A stretch of 64,000 nt of DNA from Ryuthela nishihirai (taxonomy: Eukaryota > Arthropoda > Arachnida > Araneae > Heptathelidae): assembly GCA_038380435.1 (NCBI GenBank), contig JAWZYU010000017.1:19095283-19159282 (forward strand), read 5' to 3'. A model generated the notes under the pieces. The model searched no databases, had not been told where the DNA came from, and was given only the letters and a program-made list of their open reading frames with translations. The position numbers were made by a program, and so were the translations under genes. Below, piece by piece: positions 1 to 10,440 of the stretch; positions within the stretch are counted from its first letter, which is position 1, and every line of letters starts with the position of its first letter.

Positions 1-147
1 TTTCATCCGGATTGGTGGTGGAGATATTTCCAATTGCAATAATGCTTCTCAGAAAAATGAAGGTATCCTTGTACAGTATTCTAACGATGCTGGTATATCA
101 TGGGGACTACTAAAAGAGTTGGATCCTGAAAACTATCGAACTTCAAG
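1..147 (+). CDS. RELN: Reelin exon 1 of window (repeat 2, B subrepeat), 5' part cut by window edge
   Basis: Read from base 2, the frame gives FIRIGGG, then SNCNNASQKNEG, the Asp-box YSNDAGISW, and LLKELDPENYRTS. This is the second half of a B subrepeat; the pattern E-G-I-L-V-Q-Y-S-N-D is typical of reelin. The exon ends after two bases of a codon (phase 2) at AG|GTAAGT, a consensus donor. The exon continues to the left of the window, so its acceptor is not seen. Confidence 0.93.
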
Positions 148-499
148 GTAAGTTTCCATATTCAGCCAAATGCATGCAGTGTTTTGGTTTTAATACCTTT
201 TGAACATATATTTTTTTCATCTCCCAAGAATGGGCAATGTATTGAATAGAAACACTGATGACCAGTCTATAGTGTTAGGCAAATAGTTGAGGATCAGATC
301 TTGATATTTTTAACTTTGAGATTTTCTTTGCTTGTCCATGTTATGCTCACATTGCAAAAGGAGACTAATCTACTTGAAAAATATTCCATTCATTGAATAA
401 TATATTGTGCTAGGTTTCCATGTACAGGAGTGTCATTTCTTGTGCATGTTAAAGAGTGTAGTGGATGATCCTGATCTGATTTATAATCATTTAATTTTA

Positions 500-676
500 C
501 CTATAAAAATACCGCCTCAAGCAGCTGCTTGCCAGGAGTCTGTAGTTTATAAACATAGAAAAGATCTGTAAGGAAGGCAAGACCTCAGAAGAAAGACAAC
601 ACAAACAGCCTTACTCCAGACTTGAAACCAGGTCCTTTTGATCAGTAGACAAACGTTCTAACCACTTGGCCACCAG
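500..676 (-). repeat. SINE2 (tRNA-headed SINE), reverse copy
   Basis: Read on the minus strand it begins gtggccaagtggttaga (A-box region), continues through a B-box-like ggtttcaagtc, and ends at the family's signature 3' segment caagcagctgcttgag followed by a T/A-rich tail. The same order is seen in the best-preserved copy at 46896-47102. It is diverged, so this is an old insertion. Confidence 0.75.
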
Positions 677-699
677 AAAGATTACTTTTTAAAATTTTC

Positions 700-880
700 A
701 TCAGGCAGCTTCTTATGACAGAGGTCTGACTGGAACCTGTCAGTTTAATAAGCATAGAGAAGGTCTGTGAGGAAGGCAAGACCTCAGCAAAAAGAAACAA
801 ATACATCCATGCCTTACTTGGGGATCAAACCCAGGTCACTTGGCTCAGTAGCCAAGCATGCTAACACTCAGCCACCGGGA
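700..880 (-). repeat. SINE2, second reverse copy
   Basis: Read on the minus strand it runs from ggtggctgagtgttagcatg (tRNA-like head, slightly damaged A box) through the B box tgggtttgatcccc to the body gaggtcttgccttcctcaca and a damaged 3' end, gaagctgcctgatg, where the other copies have the caagcagctgctt motif. It sits 24 bp from the preceding copy in the same orientation. Either there were two insertions in the same T-rich spot or an old tandem duplication. Confidence 0.72.
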
Positions 881-1681
881 TGTCTCTATCTATAAAAGAG
901 CAACTAATTCAGCTTATTTAAATGATTAGAAGTAACAGCCCGTGAAGTTTCATCAGAAATTTTTAGATTCTCTCATTAAAATTGGGAAAAAGAATTGAAT
1001 AATTTTAGAGTATGGCATCATACCAGTAAGCCATTCATATCAAGCATTTCATTACTCTCACATTGGGAGAAGTAATATTATTTTTGGAGATAAATAATAG
1101 TTTCTGCTATAAGGGAGCCATTTCAGATATTGAACTGCTGAACCTGGCTGCTCTGTGCATCATTTCATGATTATTAGGATTATATTTCATAATGTAATTT
1201 TCATAATGTAATCATGTTTCATAATGTAATTAAATGCATACTCATAAAATACTCATGCATACTCTCATTGATATCATAAAATGTTATCAATGAGAGTAAC
1301 AAAGCATAAAATAAGATATATTTGTAAAAGACTATATTCATACGAAGTGTTAAATAATTAAATATAATTGTTATTTACTAATCATAATAAGATTTATTGT
1401 AACTTTTGATAAATTAATATATGTAGTAAGTTTAATTAGACATTTAGGTCATGCATTGCATTTATATGAGATATGGCACTGTCTACACCTTGGAAATGAT
1501 GACTAATATGCAATGTAAATATCATGTAAGAAAAGTAAATTAATAGGTTCAATTCATTTTTATTTTTTAATTTTTAGAAAATTTCTCTCGTTTTTAATGA
1601 TTTTTTTTTCTGTTTACTGAAAACAATATACGTTATGCATATTTTATTTATAAATGCATAAAATGCTTTATAATTTTACAG

Positions 1682-1841
1682 ACTGGAGCATGTGACTCTT
1701 CCTGCTACAGCGCGTACATTCAGTACCCGTCTACGATGGTGGCAGCCTCAACATTCAGGAGAAGGCAAAGATCAGTGGGCTTTAGATGACCTTTATTTAG
1801 ATATTGACACAGGATTAGATACAATGGATCAAGTATATCGG
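1682..1841 (+). CDS. RELN: Reelin exon 2 (end of repeat 2B, linker to repeat 3)
   Basis: The exon starts in phase 2 (its first base completes an Arg codon) and encodes LEHVTLPATARTFSTR, then LRWWQPQHSG and QWALDDLYLDI, the standard close of a B subrepeat, followed by the acidic linker DTGLDTMDQVYR. It ends in phase 0 at CGG|GTAAAG and is 160 bp long. In vertebrate reelin the N-terminal processing site lies shortly after this point, within repeat 3. I cannot tell from sequence whether an equivalent site exists here. Confidence 0.95.
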
Positions 1842-2198
1842 GTAAAGTGTTATTGGTTAATATATTTTTTCTATGAGATATATGTTTGTTTCTTCGCATG
1901 TAGTATGCTATAATTGGCTATAGTTTGATGTATATGGATCTAGATGCTTTTTATGTACATGAATTTGATTTAATTATCAAATTTATTAATGTCATCTCTT
2001 TAGAATGTGATATATTTGGTTATTTTTATTTTACTCCATGAAAATCAAAGAAAATTTACATCAAGCTTAAGTTAATCTTTACTGGTGAAGTTAAACTTAC
2101 CAGAAAAGAAATTGTATTATACATCATTCCATAAAAATAGTTTAACAGTAATTCTCTTAAAGAATTTTTTTTTTACCTCATACTTTCTTTGTGAACAG
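1842..2198 (+). other. Reelin intron 2, shortest in the window
   Basis: This intron is 357 bp with a GTAAAG donor and a GTGAACAG acceptor that follows a T-rich tract. No repeat or other feature is visible in it. Confidence 0.85.
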
Positions 2199-2366
2199 GT
2201 ATCTGCTCCAGAACAACAGAAATTACTCTCTGCTACAACCAAATTTTCAATGCAATATTATTGTAATTCAACTGATGAAGTGCTTTTGTTAAATGGTCCT
2301 GAAAAATGGAAATTTCTCCTAACAAGGCCACTGTATTTAACAGAGGGTCAGGTGATTATGTTTGAG
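2199..2366 (+). CDS. RELN: Reelin exon 3 (repeat 3, A subrepeat)
   Basis: The exon is 168 bp, phase 0 at both ends, and encodes VSAPEQQKLLSATTKFSMQY, then YCNSTDEVLLLNG and RPLYLTEGQVIMFE. The final strand is the conserved A-subrepeat element that precedes a (I/V)xVGC motif in the next exon. It starts after AACAG and ends at GAG|GTAAGT. Because both junctions are phase 0, skipping would keep the frame. Confidence 0.92.
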
Positions 2367-4257
2367 GTAAGTGTGGTTTTTATGAAGCTTTCCTCATTAG
2401 AAATAAGAAATGTTAGATGAAATATGAAAAGCATGCATATAGGCATAATGAACTGTTGCCTGTTTTTAAGTAGTAACGGTATGTAGTTTCTAAAATTATA
2501 ACTGCTTGGAACATAAAATTTACTGGATCTCCTATAGTCTTTTGTTTCACATATGACATATAAACTTTATAATTTGTGTTTCAAAGTGCTCTTTATAATG
2601 TTTTGTATTAATTTATTTGAATTATTCACTAGGTTAATGCAGACATATGAAAGGCTTTATGCTAGAAAGATGTATAACATGAATGTGTGCATACACACAC
2701 AACACATAAGATACCTTTTCTGGCATATATCATCACTATGTATGTCTTAATTTTTCAAGCCAATTCATTTCAGAGTTTTAACTGTGTGAAAAATATTCCC
2801 ACAGAATGAATCAAATTTATGAATGTGGGAACACCATCTCACTGAAATTGATTATTGGTGGATAAGTAATATGCATCAATAGGAATAAGGCTTGGAATGA
2901 TGGGGGTTTTCTTGTAGTGTGATGAGGTTACAGTTTTTGTCTTACATGATGCATCAGTTTAGGAAAAAACTTCATACCTTATTATAACTCTCATATTCAA
3001 AAATGAGCATAATATTAGGAAACTGAGAATTTATTTCTGAGAGAATTACAGTTCCTTTTGCAACATGCAGATGGAAGCTCTGCATATGGCAAAAGCAAAT
3101 TGAAGTAATAGATTACATGTATGCATTGCACAGAGAGTGCAGGCCAGTGGCAATGGTGGTATGGTCTGGGAAACGTTCTTTTGGGATGTGTTGGGTCCTA
3201 TGATAGAGGTGCAAAACATATGAAGGATATGAACATTGTTGGGTCTTTTGGGAAAGCATGGGTCCAATTAATTCCATTAAATAACACCCCTCAATGTTAA
3301 TATTGTTTCTCAATGGTAATAGCATCTTTCAACAAGACACCATGTCTTTAGGTTAATATTGTACAGGAATGGTTTACATAATGACTTCACTTTCTTCATA
3401 TGACCAGTTTACTCCCAATATTTTGAACTCATCAGGTATCTATGGGATATTGTAAATGGGAAATCAAATGGGCTAATACATTAGAGGTCACTGTTGCATA
3501 ACTGTAGGGTGCTTTAAAGTTATCATGGCTTTCTAAAAGTGTATCATAACATAGCAAAATGTCATTTTCAAAGACAGATTAAGCCAACCCTGTATAGCAT
3601 ACCTTGAATTATCTTAACACCTGCCAGTGATCAACTGCACTGTTATCAGTACACTCATTTTCAAGCTTAAAAATTGTAACACTCTCCCTATTTTGTTTTC
3701 TAAGAAAACTGCTGACTGTGTCTTATCTCATTATATTCCATTTTGGGTAGATTGATCCTACATTGATTTTTTGGGCTAAACAGAATGTAATCCTGTAATT
3801 TGCAATTACTAGAATCCAAATATTTTTAAAGTTGCACTTTAAAATAAGATGGCTTTAGTATATATTAGTTTGATTTTTTTATTGTCCAAGTTTTTTATTT
3901 GGGAATCTTTTGGTCGAGCTATTGGCGCGTTATTATATCTAGGTAATATAATAATGAAGGTTCTTTTGGCCCTTGTGTTTATAATTCTGTTTGCTTTTCT
4001 ACAGTGAGCTTTCTCTGCTTAATGTGATTTTCATGCAAATCCCCAAATAAGGGTAATGTAGTTTGTATTGTCTTCATGTTATTATTATGAGACAATCACT
4101 TTCCCATATTATGTATTTGTAAAAATGTTGTTAACTCATTTAAATCCAAATTCTATTATTTTTATAATGCACAAAAAGGAAATTATTGTTTTTGCTGAAT
4201 ATGGAAATTAGAAAAATTTGCCCTTAATGTATTTTATAGTAGTTGTTATGTTCACAG
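2367..4257 (+). other. Reelin intron 3: decayed Tc1-type fragment, otherwise unremarkable
   Basis: Canonical GTAAGT donor and TTCACAG acceptor. A decayed transposase fragment lies at about 3125-3480. The stretches 2370-3120 and 3480-4257 are AT-rich with no element I recognise. Confidence 0.8.
3125..3480 (+). pseudogene. Decayed Tc1-type transposase fragment
   Basis: Plus-strand translation, with several frame changes and stops, gives pieces such as GNGGMVWETFFWDVLGPMIE and, about 100 bp later, NGNSIFQQDTMS. These match the catalytic-core layout of the better Tc1-type copy at 56523-57743 (GGIVMVWAIFSWGTLGPIIP, then FQ-DNAPCH). The fragment contains the 24-bp stretch (3255-3278) that recurs exactly in reelin exon 5. 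No terminal repeats are recognisable. Confidence 0.65.
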
Positions 4258-4472
4258 ATTAATGTTGGGTGTACAGAGAAGTTTGAATATGAAAGTGGTG
4301 TTCATCTGGAGTATTCCCAAGATTCAGGAGTAACATGGAACCTTGTGCAGAATCAATGCTTTCCAGATTCTGATTGTGAAGGACCATCAAGAGAAGCTAG
4401 TGTATACCATTCTGGACTTCATGGGAGATGGACAAGAGTGTTAATTCCTGTCACTCACCATCTTGCCCAGAA
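4258..4472 (+). CDS. RELN: Reelin exon 4 (repeat 3, A subrepeat with Asp box)
   Basis: The exon is 215 bp and begins INVGC, the usual A-subrepeat strand after the VIMFE end of exon 3. It then has HLEYSQDSGVTWNLV (Asp box), QCFPDSDCEG, and SVYHSGLHGRWTRVLIPV, the WxRxxxP motif of A subrepeats. It starts in phase 0 after CACAG and ends in phase 2 at AA|GTAAGC. Three cysteines in the PDSDCEG neighbourhood fit the intra-repeat disulphide pattern of other A subrepeats. Confidence 0.95.
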
Positions 4473-5610
4473 GTAAGCTTTTTATTTGTTTTTGCATTTT
4501 AGAGGAGTTTCCATGATTTAAAGATTATTGCTTTAATATCAAAAGTAAAGAAAAAACTTGAAAATATTCAAAAAGAGAGAGAGAGGGAGAGATCACAAAT
4601 TCTGTATATTTTTCTAGCATTGAAAAACTTTAATAAATTAAGTAATGATGTTAAAAATGGAAAAAGGGAAAATAATTTTAAGATAAAGAGGTAAGTTATA
4701 TTTATTAAAAATTGTATGTGTATGTTTATATATATATATATACACACAAACACATTTGTTTATAACTGCAACATGAGCAATAAAACTACAATACCGTACA
4801 CCCAGGTGAAAGGAATAAACTAACTGCTGAAATTGCCAATTAAATAATTCAGATGATTGGTTTAAAGTCATAAATGATCATTACATATAATTTGTTTCTG
4901 TATATGCACAAGGTGAACCAATCTTAGTTTTCATCAAGTAGGATAAGTGATACTACATGCCTTGTAATAAAAATATTTCTAGTGACAGTTTTAAGTTACG
5001 TTTCCGATAAATAAGTAAGAATCGTGATCCACTAGCCATAATAAATTTAGAATTTAAAAATCTTGAAAAGCTTTAAGTAATTTAAAGTTACCAATAATTA
5101 AAATTATTTTTGATAACATTTGATTGGTGACGTGATATAAATAATACTATGTTAAGCAGAGTTTTTAATCATGTATGCAAAGTGATTTTTCATGCTTCGT
5201 GATCCCAAAAAAGACAGGAAATTTCATTTAATAAAATGAGTGGTAATACTAATAAATTTAATTTCTGTAATTTAAAAAGTATTCTGTATTTGATATTCAT
5301 TAATTCAGATATTAACTCTTTGCATATTAATATTAAACCTCATTCAAGGTGCACCACATGTCCAAGGAGCTAAACAAGTTTAGCTCCTTTTGTATTTCAT
5401 GATTCATTATTATCTAAATGTTTCGCATTATCACTATGCAGAAGCTATCATAAAATTTGAAAGGCACATTGATCTTTATAATTATTATTGTCTGTTGTTT
5501 GTTTTTTATTATTGTCTGTAGTTATATGGGCAGATTAGTATGCATTGGATTAATAGTGCTGTGGTACAGTGTATTATTTTTATCTAATAAATGCATATAT
5601 TTTCAATCAG
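4473..5610 (+). other. Reelin intron 4
   Basis: GTAAGC donor and TTTCAATCAG acceptor. It holds short simple repeats, (GA)n near 4573-4590 and (TA)n/(CA)n at 4727-4756, and a perfect 26-bp palindrome at 5364-5389 (arms aaggagctaaac / gtttagctcctt). No mobile element is recognised. Confidence 0.8.
5364..5389. repeat. Perfect short palindrome (12-bp arms, 2-bp loop)
   Basis: The arms aaggagctaaac and gtttagctcctt flank a two-base centre. It is an isolated foldback in intron 4, with no adjoining element termini. Confidence 0.8.
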
Positions 5611-5777
5611 GCAGACTCTCTTTCGCTGGTTTCAAGGAAAAGTTTCTAAGATAGCATGGGTCCAATTAATTCCATTTGCTGTAAATGAATTCTATATTGG
5701 ATATCCATGTCCACTTCACTGCTTGGGACATGGTTATTGCACCCATCAAGGATGTGTTTGCGACATTGGGTTTCAAG
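5611..5777 (+). CDS. RELN: Reelin exon 5 (end of repeat 3A and EGF module 3)
   Basis: The exon completes the A subrepeat with TLFRWFQGK, then SKIAWVQLIPFAVNEFYIG, and runs into the EGF module CPLHCLGHGYC-THQGCVCDIGFQ, whose last cysteine is in exon 6. Phases are 2 in and 1 out. Odd point: 24 bp of coding sequence (5653-5676, encoding most of AWVQLIPF) are identical to transposon debris in intron 3. Other A subrepeats here read WALDNVYLG or WAIDGIYIG at this spot; this one reads PFAVNEFYIG, with extra residues before it. The remembered vertebrate repeat 3 also has PF at this position, so part of it is probably native. Confidence 0.93.
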
Positions 5778-6925
5778 GTAAAATTTAAAATTTTTATTAT
5801 TTAAATTATATGAATATTTCATGACTTGTATTAGGGTATATAATGGCAATATTGTTCTTTCTAAAATATTTTTACAAAATTAGTGAAAATAAAAGTATTA
5901 TTAAACAAATAATAATACTTTAATTATTAAAAAATTCTAAAAAATCTCTTGCTTTGTAAGACCTGTTGAGTGATCATACCTCACTCTGTTCAAAATAACT
6001 TTCACTCCAACTGAAAAATTGTGTTTGCTCAACAAATCATTTGTGCTATTATAATTGAACTATGAGTTATTATAACTGAATTTTTTAGATAAATTCTTAT
6101 TCCTGGCATTCCTATTAAATATTTCAGATTCTGTATGAATTTCAGTATGAAACAGCATTGAAAAATAAAGATTTAAATAGATTTGATCAATGTCTTTAAC
6201 TTATATTTAGTCATTACCTTTACTTTTGTCTGCTGTAATGTAAAAACATGTAAGCACCTGTAGTCTGTGATGTAGGCTGTGTATTTTGAGCATAGAAGAA
6301 AAACTGTCTTCAGCTGGGTGGGGTATGAACCCACAACCTACTGATATGTATACAGTATGTAGTACATGACCTACTAATTTAGGTGCTGTGGCCACTGAGC
6401 TTCCAGCTGCCAAGCATGATCTACTTTAGTGATGGCTATAAGCTTCTTACTACAGGATCAGTCATTAGAAGTAGTCTTGGTTTGCAATTAAAGATTCTGG
6501 TCAATGAAGCACTTCTAGCTAAGCAGACCAAACCCAAGACACCTTGAGTGTCAATTAGCAAGATATTTTTTATTATTATTTATATTATATTATTTTTATT
6601 ATTTATACTGAAATTTTTTGACTGAAAGGCAGTGATGCCTTGTAATAAAAATGATGGTTGCAGCCAAGACAGAGATAGGCGCAATGTATTCAGCCATCCT
6701 CAGCAGGGGAGAGCTTAATAAATTAGTTATGTCAATTTCCTTATAGCAAAGAACGTTTTTAATGCTATTAAGAGTTATATGCTTCTGAAAGTTTTGCAAA
6801 AATGTTATCAATATTGATTACTTCTTTAAAATTATTAAATTTGCCTTGCTAGATTACTTTAGTCAGCTTATTGTAGCACTTTTAGGAGCTTCTCTTGACA
6901 AAAAGATTTGTGCATTTTTATATAG
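5778..6925 (+). other. Reelin intron 5: one decayed tRNA-like SINE
   Basis: GTAAAA donor and TATATAG acceptor. A reverse tRNA-like SINE head lies at about 6313-6404. The rest (5780-6310 and 6420-6925) is AT-rich without recognised elements. Confidence 0.78.
6313..6404 (-). repeat. tRNA-like SINE head, reverse
   Basis: Minus-strand reading has an A-box-like gctcagtggccacagcacc and a B-box-like gtgggttcataccccac at roughly tRNA spacing. No acceptor-stem pairing or intact cloverleaf is seen, so I read this as a SINE remnant and not a tRNA gene. Confidence 0.5.
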
Positions 6926-7130
6926 GCCCCACATGCATGCCAGCTCATCAGAATCCTGTAGGCATGATGGATAGATTTGACGAAAAACCTGATATAACTG
7001 ATTCCTGGAGAATTGAAGGTGGGCAATTGGGCAATAATTGTGGGGACTTGTCTGTAGGTAGTTCATTATATTTTGGAGGAGAAGGATACAGAATTGCACA
7101 AACAATAGATCTTGACACAACACATCTCAG
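6926..7130 (+). CDS. RELN: Reelin exon 6 (EGF 3 end, repeat 3B start)
   Basis: Two bases complete a Gly codon, then PTC supplies the sixth EGF cysteine. The linker MPAHQNPVGMM precedes DRFDEKPDITDSWRIEGGQL, GNNCG, SLYFGGEGYRIAQT and IDLDTTHLR, the standard start of a B subrepeat (xxFxxxxxxxxWxxxxGGxxxxxCG). It is 205 bp, phase 1 in and phase 2 out at AG|GTAAAA. Confidence 0.95.
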
Positions 7131-8816
7131 GTAAAAATATTTTAACTACTTTTCTCATTTAATAACTATAAGAATACTGCAATGAAATATTGTATTGGAA
7201 ATTTACATTGACTCTTAAAATTCACAAGTTTTCTTAGAAGCTTGAATTCAGCTTCTAAGAAAAGTAAATATTTGTGATGTGTATAAACAAACCTGAAGCA
7301 ACCAAAAAAACTTGACAGTGATTTAAATTATTTTTCCCGTATATTTTTTATATATCAGTTCCCCAAAATATTTTTTAATTTGTGAAGTGCAACTTCAGAT
7401 GATTATAAAATAAGTGTGAATAAATTTTATTCATCAAAATAATCTCCATTATACTCCACCACTTTTTCCCAGCAGGAAACAAGCTTATATATATTGATAG
7501 ATCTTCTCATTAGATGTAAAAAAGTGGATATCTCCTCTTGCAAGTCCCCTTGAGCATTAAACCATCTATTACACATATGATTATCTAGTGACAAAAACGA
7601 TGGAAATCAAATACAAAATATCTGATAAACAGGATGGATGAGGGAAAATTTTCCATTTGAGGCTGCTGATTTTTCTTGGGTAACTTTCACTGGATTTGGA
7701 CATGTGTTATCCTGCAGGTTACTTTTCCAGTAATTCATTGTGAACTCTCTGAGTTTGCTTTGAATATTCTTCTGCTATCTTCTGCTGTTTTTGGCACTTT
7801 CCAACATCTAAAAATGGATTATTTCAGCAGTTGTCCACCAAACACAAAGCATTATTCGTTCAGGAATAAAAATCTGGCTTCAAATTATATTTTCTCAGAT
7901 CATTAGGGGAAAACCATCAATATGAGCTTTTTTATTTTATACATATATACCATTGATATGAACAGTACATGATCCACTTCTCATCACACATTAAAATTCG
8001 ACCAAAAATTTTGTGCAGCTATATTTAGAAATGAGTAATGAACAGATTGTGAGCTGTTATGGTTATCACCAGCAGACAATTCACGACATACCCATTGGTT
8101 TAGCTTCCACGCTTTTCCAATGGTATGTGAGATCTTGCTGTTTTTCATTAACATCCAATCTTTGAGAAAACTTAAGGCAAGTTTGACTCACATCTGATGG
8201 GTTGTCTTTCAAGTCTGGGTATTTATTTTCTGGAGGAATAACTTATGTAGAAAATAATGGATAGCATCTCGATGTTTAAGCAAATTTAATGAATGCATAA
8301 CCATTTCCTAAAAGCTCTGATATTGTCATTAACACTTTTCAACAGAAATTTAAAGCCAGTTTTTCTATGCTGAGTAAAATAGGACACATTATTAGAATAC
8401 AAAAAGTGTTGTGCATGATGATAGAAAGAAGCATATTGCGTATACCAGTAAAAAAAATTGAAAAATTACTATGTTATGTTTATTATTTCTTTTGAAAATA
8501 GAAGAGAGTTTTTTTATTGAATGCTGAAACAATGTATGAGATAGGTATTTCAAATAATAATGTATACATTTTATTTACTAATTTTTGTGTTAATATAAAC
8601 ATATATTTAAATTTTTAAACTTTTTTCTGCTTTTTGTAAATTCAAACTATATTTAATTCTATGCTGCATATTTATTTATTCTTGAGATCTAATTAATTCA
8701 TAAACAATTCACTGATGACTTAGTTATCAATGCTGAATTAATCATTATTAATATAAGTTGCATGTAGTAATAAAATTTTGTTATTATGTTTAACTTCTAT
8801 ATGATTTCCACTATAG
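7131..8816 (+). other. Reelin intron 6: decayed minus-strand mariner
   Basis: GTAAAA donor and CACTATAG acceptor. About half of the intron is a degenerate mariner on the minus strand (7440-8350). The flanks are AT-rich with a short inverted motif (aagcttgaattc/agcttctaag) near 7238-7258. Confidence 0.8.
7440..8350 (-). pseudogene. Decayed mariner transposase, reverse orientation
   Basis: Read on the minus strand it gives, through stops and frame changes, the mariner signature CDEKWIMY, then WFSPND, KPDFYS and CLVDNC (the KP-D-HxKKVMLCxWWD region). It ends with SINIYKLVSCWEKVVEYNGD-YFD, very like the usual mariner C-terminal WEKVV-NGxYF ending just before a stop. Terminal inverted repeats are no longer clear. 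It cannot encode a working enzyme. Confidence 0.75.
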
Positions 8817-9061
8817 AACATTGCAGTTTGTGGCACAATTGGGTAGCATCCAGAATACAGCTGCTTGTAAGAGACCAACTGATCGCAGTGAAAACATTTT
8901 TGTTCAGTACTCTGTTGATCATGGATTAATTTGGAACACTCTCAAAGAACTAGACTATGAATTATTTTATTTTAAGCCAGTGGCTGTTGAGATAAAGCTC
9001 CCTAAAGAAGCCACAACTAGTAGTACAAGTTTCAGATGGTGGCAGCCTCTTGGAAAGAAAG
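8817..9061 (+). CDS. RELN: Reelin exon 7 (repeat 3, B subrepeat)
   Basis: The exon encodes TLQFVAQLGSIQNTAACKRP, then NIFVQYSVDHGLIWNTL (Asp box), and ends with FRWWQPLGKK and one base of a Gly codon. It is 245 bp, phase 2 in and 1 out. The donor is GTCAGG, one of the weakest in the gene (C at +3). It opens the longest intron, and joining it to exon 8 makes AAAG|GTAAGA at the exon junction. Confidence 0.94.
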
Positions 9062-9478
9062 GTCAGGAGATATTTTAGATATTTTTTTAATTGAATTCAT
9101 GAACTGAATTTATAAAAGTATTGTGTATTGATGTAAATTTGGTGATAAATTTTTCCATTTGAAAGTTTTTAACTAGTAGCATTAACACAAAACTTTTTAT
9201 AAATATTACAGGATATAAACAGAAAATTATTTGTCAGTTTTTTTTGGGTGGGATGGGGCAAGGGCTACCCCTTGACTATGTGCGTGGAATATAAAGAGAA
9301 TTTTAATTGAAAATCAGGATATAAATCTAAAAGCTGATCTCTCAATACTACAATAAAAAAATGCAGTAATAGTAATGCTAAAAATGTGACACATACATGC
9401 AAATAAAATATAATACAAATACCACTCTTTTATGATTCGAATAATTTATGTATAGAAATAATCTGCTATTGCCTAGAC

Positions 9479-9655
9479 CAGTGGTTCTCAACCTTTTATG
9501 CTTCACGTACCCCTTGTACAGATAGATAAAACTATAGTTATAGTATAACAATGGGAATAAAATAAATTTAGTACTCTTACTAGATCTAGCGACTTTTGAG
9601 CTGTCATGGCATACCCCAAAAAATTTTACCATGTCCCCCATATTGAGAACCCCTA
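9479..9655. mobile_element. hAT-type MITE (177 bp) with 8-bp target duplication
   Basis: The left end is cagtggttctcaacctttt and the right end, reverse-complemented, is taggggttctcaatatgg: imperfect terminal inverted repeats of the classic hAT form. The 8-bp direct repeat gcctagac flanks it exactly (9471-9478 and 9656-9663), the target-duplication size expected for hAT. It has no coding capacity and therefore relied on a transposase supplied elsewhere. Confidence 0.9.
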
Positions 9656-9984
9656 GCCTAGACTATTGAGATAATATATTTATAAAAGTTGAAATGGCTG
9701 TAACATACTTGAAGCTAATAAATGATCGTTGAATTGCATGAGAACATTTTCAAAAGGTTTGGAGAAACTGGTGTTCTTTGGATGGGATGCTAATAAGTGT
9801 GTGTATATATATATATGGAAGAACATCCGAACTGCTCCTAGAAATTATCCAGTGTATCTCCTTTCCCAAACTGAGCAAAAACAAAAAAAGAAATTTGAGT
9901 TTCTGATCATAGGGATACATAAGTTAAAATAGCCTTTCATGTCTGGTTGTTATTGATAGCATGTTGACAACTAGATGTCATGTT

Positions 9985-10440
9985 GAAACCATTCTGGGAT
10001 CAGTGCTTCTGCTCTTTCTGCACTCCATTCCAAATGTTGTTTTTTTAGCAGGACAATGCCCATCCACATACAGCTTTCATATCCCAACAGTGCCTATGTG
10101 ATGTGGATATGCATCTTTGGCTTGTATGTTTCCCACATCTGTTAACCATTGAACATGTATGGGATATGATGAGATGTTCAATGACCATCACCTATCGGCT
10201 AGGGAGCTGAGACACCGTTGCTTGCTTACAGCATAGGTGCATGAAGTATGGCTCAGTGTTCATCAGGATGATATTTGTCAGCTTTTTGACTACCATGGTG
10301 TCTGGACATTTGTATTGCTGTTCATGGAGACCACACTTCTTATTGATGTACTCTGTATTTGCATAAGTAAATACTACTGATTTGATACACAAACTTAATC
10401 ATTTCTTATCTACATTGTTATCTCTCACTCCACTTGTTTT
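9985..10440 (+). pseudogene. Tc1-type transposase 3' fragment, decayed
   Basis: Plus-strand translation gives QDNAHPHTA (second catalytic Asp region), then a degenerate stretch and TIEHVWDMM (the usual P-IEHVWDxM motif around the third acidic residue), followed by stops. Only the 3' half of a transposase gene is present; no terminal repeats were identified. Confidence 0.72.

Larger units (their letters stand above)
148..1681 (+). other. Reelin intron 1: two minus-strand SINE2 copies, otherwise AT-rich
   Basis: The GTAAGT donor and TTTTACAG acceptor are both clear. Two SINE2 copies in reverse orientation lie head to tail at about 500-676 and 700-880. From 890 to 1681 I see only AT-rich sequence with short overlapping direct repeats (for example the motif cataatgtaat three times near 1190-1230). 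Confidence 0.8.

Noticed and set aside
4957..4974. 18-bp exact repeat with 6645-6662 (tgccttgtaataaaaat)
   Set aside because: At this length and in AT-rich DNA of 64 kb a chance match is expected about as often as not, so it is not evidence of copying.
5364..5389. Hairpin resembling a bacterial terminator
   Set aside because: The context is a eukaryotic intron with no bacterial genes anywhere; an isolated palindrome only.
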